In this document: positions 6,909 to 12,236 of the stretch, piece after piece
Position numbering within the stretch: position 1 is the first letter of the stretch
Layout: each line of letters opens with the position of its first letter
Assembly (NCBI GenBank): GCA_946008205.1
Contig: CAMGAZ010000021.1
Location: forward strand, 1-12,236
Direction: 5' to 3'
Length of the DNA stretch: 12,236 nucleotides
From: an uncultured Clostridium sp.
Lineage (GTDB): Bacteria > Bacillota > Clostridia > TANB77 > CAG-508
The notes under the pieces: generated by a model
Databases searched by the model: none
Seen by the model: the letters and a program-made list of their open reading frames with translations, nothing else
What the model was told of the DNA's origin: nothing
Made by a program: the position numbers and the translations under genes

Positions 6909-7649
6909 TTACATAATCATTCCGCCATCTACATTTATAACCTGTCCGGTTATGTATGAACTTTCTTTTGAAGCCAAGAATTTGACTACATTTGCTACAT
7001 CTTCTGCTTTTCCCATTCTTTTTAGTGGTATGCTTTTCGCAATGTTTTCTTTAATTTCATCTTTTAAAACATCTGTCATATTAGTTTCTATAAATCCTGG
7101 CGCAACAGCATTTACTAATATATTTCTACTTGCTACTTCCTTTGCCAAGCTTTTCGTAAAACCTATTATTCCGGCTTTTGATGCTGAATAATTTGTTTGT
7201 CCTGCATTGCCAACAATTCCAACCACAGATGATATATTAACTATTCTTCCATTCCTTGCTTTCATCATATATGGAATAACGTTTTTAGTGACTTTAAAAG
7301 TACATACTTGATTTACATTTAATACATCTTGAAAATCTTCTTTTTTCATTCTCATAAGTAAATTATCTCTCGTGATACCTGCATTATTTACTAAAACATC
7401 TATTTTTCCAAATTTTTCTATAGCCTCTTTTATGAACCTTTCACAGTCCTCGTAATTTGACACATCCCCTTGTACTGCTAAACACTTTCTTCCAGCTTCT
7501 TCTATTTCTTTCTTAGTATCTTCTAAGTCCTTATTTTCTTTTCTATAATTTATAACAATATCGAATCCACTATTTGCAAGTGTGATTGCTATTTGTTTTC
7601 CAATTCCTCTTGTTGCACCTGTTATTAGCGCTATCTTATTTTCTTCCAT
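6909..7649 (-). CDS. fabG: 3-oxoacyl-[acyl-carrier-protein] reductase FabG
   Basis: FabG reduces 3-oxoacyl-ACP to 3-hydroxyacyl-ACP with NADPH. At 246 residues it is a complete classical short-chain dehydrogenase. The cofactor loop is TGATRGIG (residues 10-17), with NNAG at 88-91. The active site comprises the NISS serine (about 140), Tyr154 and Lys158 in YSASK, followed by APGFIETNMTD. The C-terminal ITGQVINVDGGM is typical. The start is supported by AAGGAG about 8 bases upstream. It lies 41 bases after fabD, with the REP-like palindrome between it and fabF. Confidence 0.96.
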   Translation of the reverse strand: MEENKIALITGATRGIGKQIAITLANSGFDIVINYRKENKDLEDTKKEIEEAGRKCLAVQGDVSNYEDCERFIKEAIEKFGKIDVLVNNAGITRDNLLMRMKKEDFQDVLNVNQVCTFKVTKNVIPYMMKARNGRIVNISSVVGIVGNAGQTNYSASKAGIIGFTKSLAKEVASRNILVNAVAPGFIETNMTDVLKDEIKENIAKSIPLKRMGKAEDVANVVKFLASKESSYITGQVINVDGGMIM

Positions 7650-7690
7650 AATACTCTCCTTTTTATTATATTAGTTTTAGCATATATATA

Positions 7691-8623
7691 TCATTGAAAG
7701 TAATTAATTGCACTTTCTAATGTTTGAATATCATTGATATTCATAATCGTTATTGGCTTATCTGTTTTTGCTCTTTTTACAAATCCTGATAACGTTTTTC
7801 CTGGTCCAATTTCTATAAATGCATCAACTTGTTCATTTAACATTGTTTGTACCGTCTTAGAAAACCTAACTGGACTTATAATGTGTTTTTCTAAAATATC
7901 TTTTACATCATCTTGATTTGTATAAATCTCGCCGTCTATGTTTTTTACAACCTTGCTTTCAAACTTGTTTATATTGATTTTATCTAATTCTTTTCTTAGC
8001 TCTTCTGATGCTTTTTTTAATTTTATTGTGTGGAATGGTCCTGATGTTTTTAGCTCCAACACTCTTTTAGCGCCTGCTTCTTTTGCAAGTTCTTCGGCTT
8101 TTTCTACAGCTTCTTTTTCTCCTGAAATTGCAATTTGCCCCTCACAATTATAATTAGCCGGTACTACAAATCCATCTTTCACATTATTACATATTTCTTC
8201 AACTTGCTCGTCGCTCATTCCTAATATAGCAGCCATTCTCCATTGTCCTTCTGGTACCATCTCCTGCATGTACTTTCCTCTCTTTTGTACGACTTTAATT
8301 CCATCTTCAAACGATAAAGCTCCGCTATATATTAGTGCTGAATATTCGCCCAAACTCAATCCAGCAGATATCTCTGCTTTTATATTTTTCGTCTTTAATA
8401 TTTCTAATATAGCTAAACTCATTGTTAATATTGCTAACTGTGTATATTTAGTTTCGTTTAATAAATCTTCTGGGCCATTAAATGATATCTCTGCAATGTC
8501 AATTCCTGTTATTTGGTTTACCTTATCATATACTTCTCTTGCTTCAGTATAATTCTCATATAAATCCTTGCCCATTCCTACATATTGAGCTCCTTGACCT
8601 GGAAACAAAAATCCTATTTTCAT
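7691..8623 (-). CDS. fabD: Malonyl-CoA:ACP transacylase FabD
   Basis: FabD transfers malonyl from CoA to acyl carrier protein. The 310-residue protein opens with IGFLFPGQGAQYVGMGKDLY, the family N-terminal signature. The nucleophile is Ser90 in AGLSLGEYSAL; the usual GHSxGE has Leu in place of His, a variant I recall from other Firmicutes. His198 in SGPFHTIKL completes the dyad, and EIGPGKTLSGFVKR lies near the C-terminus. The start has AAAGGA about 7 bases upstream. The gene ends in TGA and appears intact. It begins 23 bases after the REP-derived end of birA. Confidence 0.96.
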   Translation of the reverse strand: MKIGFLFPGQGAQYVGMGKDLYENYTEAREVYDKVNQITGIDIAEISFNGPEDLLNETKYTQLAILTMSLAILEILKTKNIKAEISAGLSLGEYSALIYSGALSFEDGIKVVQKRGKYMQEMVPEGQWRMAAILGMSDEQVEEICNNVKDGFVVPANYNCEGQIAISGEKEAVEKAEELAKEAGAKRVLELKTSGPFHTIKLKKASEELRKELDKININKFESKVVKNIDGEIYTNQDDVKDILEKHIISPVRFSKTVQTMLNEQVDAFIEIGPGKTLSGFVKRAKTDKPITIMNINDIQTLESAINYFQ

Positions 8624-8646
8624 CTTTTCATCCTTTCTTGCCCCAA

Positions 8647-9240
8647 TTAGGGACAGGTGGGACCATTAAGAACCGTCCCTAATGGTCCTTTCTCAAATTC
8701 ATTACAAAATTTTGATAAGAATTTTTCTATGTTTACATCTACGTTGAATTCTTTTTTTATTGATGTAGCTATGTTTTTTACTTCTTCTGCAAATTCTTTT
8801 TGTGATGTGTTTATTCCGATTCCTATTACTAAGTATGTAACCTTTTCTCCAACTAGCTTTGTTTGTGTTAGTATTCCTCCGACTTTTTTTCCATGTGAAT
8901 ATAAGTCGTTTGGCTCTTTGATGTCTAGTTTTATGCTGTACATTTCTTGCATTATTTTTACTATTAACTCCGCAATTTTTATTGTTAGTCCGTCTAATTT
9001 TTTTATGTTACAATTCAATTCTATGGCAAGAGAAAAAGCTATATTATTTGCTTGGTCTGTGTACCATTTTCTACCATGAGTTCCCTGACCATTGGTTTGT
9101 ATGTCTGCTATTACTATTGTTCCATTTTTTATATTGTTGCTTTCTATTAATCTCCAAATTTCACTTTGTGTTGAGTCTATTGTTTTATAATGGATTATAT
9201 TTCTTCCTAAATATTTTGTCTGTAGCCCTTTTAATTCCAC
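8647..9240 (-). CDS. birA: Biotin--[acetyl-CoA-carboxylase] ligase, C-terminus replaced by a repeat
   Basis: BirA activates biotin with ATP and attaches it to AccB. This 197-residue form lacks the N-terminal helix-turn-helix of regulatory BirA and begins in the catalytic domain. Recognisable parts are YKTIDSTQSE (residues 18-27), the biotinyl-AMP loop region IQTNGQGTHGRKWYT (47-61), the KEPNDLY lysine motif (108-114), KVGGILTQ and VIGIGINT. From Gly185 the protein is encoded by the palindromic repeat (GPLGTVLNGPTCP), and TAA follows. Normal ligases continue roughly 60-75 residues with the rest of the fold and the SH3-like C-terminal domain; none of that is present before fabD. The start is GTG, 6 bases after an AGGGGG site, overlapping the end of the acyl-ligase gene by 10 bases. 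Activity may be reduced or lost. Confidence 0.88.
   Translation of the reverse strand: MELKGLQTKYLGRNIIHYKTIDSTQSEIWRLIESNNIKNGTIVIADIQTNGQGTHGRKWYTDQANNIAFSLAIELNCNIKKLDGLTIKIAELIVKIMQEMYSIKLDIKEPNDLYSHGKKVGGILTQTKLVGEKVTYLVIGIGINTSQKEFAEEVKNIATSIKKEFNVDVNIEKFLSKFCNEFEKGPLGTVLNGPTCP
8660..8688 (-). repeat. REP-like palindromic repeat, copy 2 (end of birA)
   Basis: This is the second copy of the 29-base palindrome, with 9-base perfect arms GGACCATTA / TAATGGTCC. It matches copy 1 (6873-6901) at 27 of 29 positions but is inverted relative to it. The adjoining bases extend it: TTAGGGAC at 8647-8654 can pair with GTCCCTAA at 8675-8682 as an alternative stem. Read on the minus strand its first base is the first base of birA codon 185, so the repeat edge coincides with the point where birA stops resembling its family. 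It also places a hairpin just before the fabD start. Confidence 0.75.
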
Positions 9241-10746
9241 AATTTTCCCCCTAAATCATTTTCTATAACTTTCAAATTTTCCTGTCTTTTTATTTTGTTT
9301 GTAGTTGTTTTGATTAATGGCTCTTCAGTTATAATTATTCCTCTTACGGCTTTATATGGAGGCATTGTTTTGTTTATTTCTTTTACTTTTTCTGCTATTA
9401 CTTGATATATTTCTTGTTCATCATCAGATGCGTTATATACGTCTTTTACAACGTCTCTGTCAAAAACTATTTTTACATTTATTTTAATGTCATCTTTGTC
9501 ATCTGATACAGGTTTTCCAAATATAAAAGATTCTTTGACTCCTTCAATTCTATTTACCAAATTTTCCATTTCTTCTGGGAAAATGTTTTTACCATTTTTT
9601 AGTACTATTACACTCTTCTTTCTTCCACAAATGAATATATAACCTTCGTTATCTATTTTTGCTAAATCTCCTGTATAGAACCATCCATCTTTTATAGCTT
9701 CTTTTGTAGCCTCTTCATTCTGATAATACCCTAGCATTACATTAGGACCTTTTACTACTAATTCTCCCATTCCTTCTTTATCAGGGTTAACTATTTTTGC
9801 TTTTACATGTGGAAGTGCTTTTCCTATTGAGCCTAACCTATAATTCTCGTTTGTTCCTATTCCTATTACTGGTGAAGTTTCTGTTAGACCATAGCCTTGG
9901 ACCAAGTTTACTCCTAATCTTCTATATCTCTCTTCTATATTTCTATCTAAAGCTGCTGCACCACTTATTAATAGTTTTACATTTCCTCCAAGCATATCAT
10001 GTATTTCTGAAAAAGCCTTCTTCTTTTCTTCCATCGAAGCATCTTTATATTTTTCTTCTTTTTGTAATATTATTCCTAGTTCTCCTCGTTTTTCTAAGCT
10101 TTTCCTTATGATTTTAAATATTCTTTCATAAATAGCCGGAACACATGCCATAACTGAAACATGATATTCATTTATGTTTTCGACTATATGTCTTAGTCCA
10201 TCACAGAATACAGTCTGAGCTCCTTTGTATAATGAAAATAAGAAACCTACTGTGCATTCAAAAACATGGTGTATTGGTAATACTGATAAAAATATATCAT
10301 CAGAATTTACGCCTAACACAGACGCAATATCCATCAAATTTGAACAAATATTATTGTGTGATAGTGCTACTACTTTTGATTTTGATGTAGTTCCTGACGT
10401 AAATAACATTATATTCATCTCATTTGGATTAATTGTTGCATCTATAAAACTTCTGTCACCTTCTGTTATTAGCTCTCTCCCAGTTTTTATCAATTCTTTT
10501 TCAGAGTAAATGCCATCTTGATGTTCTTCTAAGTCCATTGATATTAAATGTTTTAATTTTCCAATTCCTTGCATTTTTATTTTTTTTAATGTTTCTTCAT
10601 ATTTTTTTGAATAGAAAATTGCTTCAACTTCTGACCTTTCTATTAATGATTCTAATTCATTTTCTGGTAACGATTTTATTTACATATAAGCTTCTTGTTT
10701 TATTAATCATATCTTTTAAATCTGTTATTTCTAAAATTTCTTTCAT
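9231..10746 (-). pseudogene. AMP-dependent acyl-CoA/acyl-ACP synthetase, disrupted by internal deletion and frameshift
   Basis: Enzymes of this family activate fatty acids with ATP. The main open segment (10679-9231) shows FTSGTTSKSK (phosphate loop), GYGLTETSP, YTGDLAKIDNEGYIFICGRKK and the C-terminal NKIKRQE, so the adenylation core is recognisable. The proper start is ATG 10746, with GTGAGGA just upstream, reading MKEILEITDLKDMINKTRSLY, but this frame hits TGA at 10657-10659. Family-like sequence resumes in another frame at SLPENELESLIERSEVEAIF (from 10673), directly after a TAA at 10680-10682. The block normally between these segments, estimated at about 70 residues, is missing. ATG 10574 could start a 447-residue fragment but has no ribosome site. 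A fatty-acid ligase role is inferred; the operon position supports lipid metabolism. Confidence 0.8.
10657..10746 (-). pseudogene. N-terminal fragment of the acyl synthetase gene
   Basis: This 29-codon reading frame starts at ATG 10746 behind a good GAGG site. It encodes MKEILEITDLKDMINKTRS, which looks like the beginning of clostridial-type AMP-binding proteins, then changes to unrelated residues (VNKIVTRK) and stops at TGA. It is the 5' piece of the disrupted gene and shows where translation of the operon's first gene would really begin. The fragment itself is unlikely to have a function. Confidence 0.7.
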
Positions 10747-10775
10747 AATTTCCTCACTTGTTTTACTGTTCTATT

Positions 10776-10804
10776 TTTATATCATATTCTTTTCCAAAAA
10801 TCGT
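10776..10804 (-). promoter_or_regulatory. Predicted promoter of the fatty-acid operon (extended -10)
   Basis: On the minus strand TGATATAAA (10784-10776) forms an extended -10 (TGn plus TATAAA). The -35 region near 10799-10804 is weak (ACGATT), as is common with extended -10 promoters. It lies between the cyclophilin terminator and ATG 10746 and would give a leader of about 20-25 bases. The position fits transcription of the whole fab/acc operon. Other promoters upstream cannot be excluded. Confidence 0.5.
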
Positions 10805-10828
10805 TAGACTGGCAGGTCAGTACAAAAC

Positions 10829-10862
10829 GCAAAAAGAAACGATTTTTTTGTAATCGTTTCTT
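10829..10862 (-). terminator. Rho-independent terminator after the cyclophilin gene
   Basis: Perfect 11-base arms at 10834-10844 and 10852-10862 (AAGAAACGATT / AATCGTTTCTT) enclose a 7-base loop. On the minus strand the stem is followed by a T-rich tract (TTTCTTTTTGCG). It lies about 50 bases after the cyclophilin stop and separates that gene from the fatty-acid operon. The stem is AT-rich, so efficiency may be moderate. Confidence 0.75.
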
Positions 10863-10914
10863 GTAATTTATCGTTTTAAGGTTAATGGATATAAACTATG
10901 TAATACTAATATTA

Positions 10915-11574
10915 TTAGTCTATCATTGTTACTTTTTCAATAACTGGTTGATTTTCTTGTAATACTGTTCCATTGTCATCTTCAACTTTAGTGTCTTCAC
11001 AGATTTTATCAACTATTTCCATTCCGCTTGTTACTTTACCAAATCCTGCATATTGACCGTCTAGGAATGTGCTATCTTCGTGTACTATAAAGAATTGTGA
11101 GCTTGCACTATTATAACTTTGAGAACGAGCCATTGATATTGTTCCTCTCACATGTGATATAGAATTTTGAACTCCATTTGCCGAAAATTCCCCTTTAATA
11201 TTTTTATCACTTCCACCCATTCCAGTTCCTAAAGGATCTCCACCTTGAATCATAAATCCTGATATAATTCTATGGAAAGTTAATCCATTGTAAAATCCTT
11301 CATTTGCTAATTTTGCAAAGTTGGCTACTGTAATTGGCGCAACATCTGCATCTAGCTCTAAAACTATTGTTCCATAATCTTTTACTACCATCTCAGCATG
11401 ATGCTTTCCTGTACTATACATACTCTTTTCCTCCTCATTTTCTAATTGTGTATTTGTATTTGCATTTTCATTTGCACTGCTTATGCTCCTATTATAAGCC
11501 CAAATTCCAGCAGCAATTATTGCTACAACAACTACAATAACTGCAATTCCTATTGCAAAATCTTTAATATTCAT
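10915..11574 (-). CDS. Membrane-anchored cyclophilin-type peptidyl-prolyl cis-trans isomerase
   Basis: Cyclophilins speed cis-trans isomerisation at proline and help proteins fold. From ATG 11574 the protein has 219 residues. Residues about 6-27 form one hydrophobic segment (FAIGIAVIVVVVAIIAAGIW) with no lipobox Cys, so it is probably a signal anchor holding the enzyme outside the membrane. A polar linker rich in Asn and Glu follows (about 30-55), then the cyclophilin domain. Active-site residues are visible in FHRIISGFMIQGGDP (Arg102, Phe107, Gln110), SMARS, SSQFFIVHED and FLDGQYAGFGKV. Phe in FLDG replaces the Trp that favours cyclosporin binding in human cyclophilin A. The frame is open to 11619, but AAGGAAGG sits 9 bases before ATG 11574, which decides the start. 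It has its own promoter and terminator. Confidence 0.93.
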   Translation of the reverse strand: MNIKDFAIGIAVIVVVVAIIAAGIWAYNRSISSANENANTNTQLENEEEKSMYSTGKHHAEMVVKDYGTIVLELDADVAPITVANFAKLANEGFYNGLTFHRIISGFMIQGGDPLGTGMGGSDKNIKGEFSANGVQNSISHVRGTISMARSQSYNSASSQFFIVHEDSTFLDGQYAGFGKVTSGMEIVDKICEDTKVEDDNGTVLQENQPVIEKVTMID

Positions 11575-11602
11575 TTTTATCATCCTTCCTTCGTTTTTTC
11601 TG

Positions 11603-11631
11603 ATTATATCATAAAACAAATTTAATTGAAA
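11603..11631 (-). promoter_or_regulatory. Predicted promoter of the cyclophilin gene (extended -10)
   Basis: On the minus strand a perfect TATAAT (11608-11603) is preceded by TGA (11611-11609), giving an extended -10. A partial -35 (TTTCAA, 11631-11626) lies 17 bases upstream. The start point would be about 20-25 bases before ATG 11574. The surrounding 119-base gap after the deacetylase stop holds nothing else I can support. Confidence 0.65.
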
Positions 11632-11693
11632 ATAAATTTTATAAAAATATTCATCATCGGCATGTACACAACAAGAGCTGTGAATTTTAACAT

Positions 11694-12236
11694 TTATTGA
11701 ACCATTGAAGCAAAAGTGCTAAGGCTTACCCCTTTCGACATTCTTACACGTGGTAAAGCAAATTTGTCGCTTCCCTTGTAAACTCTACCACCTTCCGTGG
11801 TAAAAGCTAGCCTATATCCTGCATCTTTTAAAACTTTCTTATCCAAATCATTGTAATGTCCAAATGGATAACAAAATACAGTTGAGCCACCTAATGTTTG
11901 ACTCGATTGTTTTACATCTTCCAAAATTTTATCATATGACCAAGATAACATTACTCCTTTTCCATTTGCTCCCTCATGCATGCAATCTGAGTGTGATTGA
12001 TAACTAATATTTACCTGTTTATTATTTGCTCTATACCCATACCATGATGTTATTACAAATGATGTTGCTTTTGCATTATATTTTTGTATTATTGGAACTG
12101 CAAGTTCGAAAAAAGAGTCATCGCCATCGTCTACTGTTATTACCACGCTTTTATCTGGTAAACTTATCTTTCCGTCAATGTAATCTTCTACCTCTTGCCA
12201 TGTCGGAAAATAAAAATTATTATCTGTAAAATATTT
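11694..12236 (-). CDS. Polysaccharide deacetylase, NodB domain (partial, 5' end beyond window)
   Basis: The frame is open from the right edge to TAA 11694-11696, giving 180 visible residues without the N-terminus. NodB family enzymes are metal-dependent and remove acetyl groups from cell-wall or exopolysaccharide sugars. Motif 1 is seen as VVITVDDGDDS (catalytic and metal Asp), motif 2 as YQSHSDCMHEG (the two metal His residues, spaced H-x4-H as I recall for some Firmicute members), motif 3 as FCYPFGHYND, and a late arginine motif as LPRVRMSKG. A GTG at 12146 is internal, not the start, because motif 1 is embedded in continuous family-like sequence (FPTWQEVEDYIDGK) that extends to the edge. 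The protein is probably secreted, but its signal peptide is outside the window. It is not obviously linked to the lipid operon. Confidence 0.9.
   Translation of the reverse strand, partial: KYFTDNNFYFPTWQEVEDYIDGKISLPDKSVVITVDDGDDSFFELAVPIIQKYNAKATSFVITSWYGYRANNKQVNISYQSHSDCMHEGANGKGVMLSWSYDKILEDVKQSSQTLGGSTVFCYPFGHYNDLDKKVLKDAGYRLAFTTEGGRVYKGSDKFALPRVRMSKGVSLSTFASMVQ

Noticed and set aside
7650..7690. Internal promoter in the fabD-fabG gap (TATAAT on the minus strand)
   Set aside because: The gap is almost entirely A/T, so a chance -10 match is expected, and no reasonable -35 is present.
11640..11693. Terminator after the polysaccharide deacetylase gene
   Set aside because: Only a short imperfect pairing (AATTCA / TGAAT) was found, without a stable stem or a T-tract in the right place.

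Overview
The window comes from a low-GC, AT-rich Gram-positive bacterium, most likely a Clostridia-type Firmicute. This is judged from strong AGGAGG-like ribosome binding sites, Lys/Ile-rich proteins, AAA/ATA/TTA-heavy codons and a clostridial-style fatty-acid gene order. Every supported gene lies on the minus strand, so transcription runs from high to low coordinates. I see no plus-strand gene, tRNA, rRNA or CRISPR array.

Right edge (12236 to about 10830): the 3' part of a NodB-type polysaccharide deacetylase, then a membrane-anchored cyclophilin with its own extended -10 promoter and a clear Rho-independent terminator. Both appear independent of the lipid genes.

Main block (about 10780 to 1): a type II fatty-acid synthesis operon that begins at a promoter just after that terminator. 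The order is AMP-binding acyl ligase (broken), birA, fabD, fabG, fabF, accB, fabZ, accC, accD, accA, fabI, and a FabK/nitronate-monooxygenase-like flavoprotein cut by the left edge. AccA, AccB, AccC and AccD form acetyl-CoA carboxylase, and BirA attaches biotin to AccB. FabD loads malonyl onto ACP. FabF, FabG, FabZ and FabI carry out the condensation, reduction, dehydration and reduction cycle. acpP, fabH and a dedicated regulator are not in the window.

The operon is unusually damaged. accA has an in-frame TAA and accC an in-frame TGA; in both, recognisable family C-terminal sequence continues in the same frame to a second stop. Both are explained by one inferred G-to-T change (GAA to TAA, GGA to TGA). 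birA loses its C-terminal region at the exact edge of a short palindromic repeat that supplies its last 13 codons and its stop. The acyl-ligase gene has an internal deletion plus frameshift close to its start. Three of the four lesions hit acetyl-CoA carboxylase or its biotinylation, while the elongation-cycle genes look intact.

Two kinds of repeat are visible. A 29-bp palindromic (REP-like) sequence occurs twice in opposite orientation, in the fabG-fabF gap and at the end of birA. A 164-bp element with 26-bp imperfect terminal inverted repeats (MITE-like) sits between accD and accA, and a diverged copy of its core lies just after fabI.
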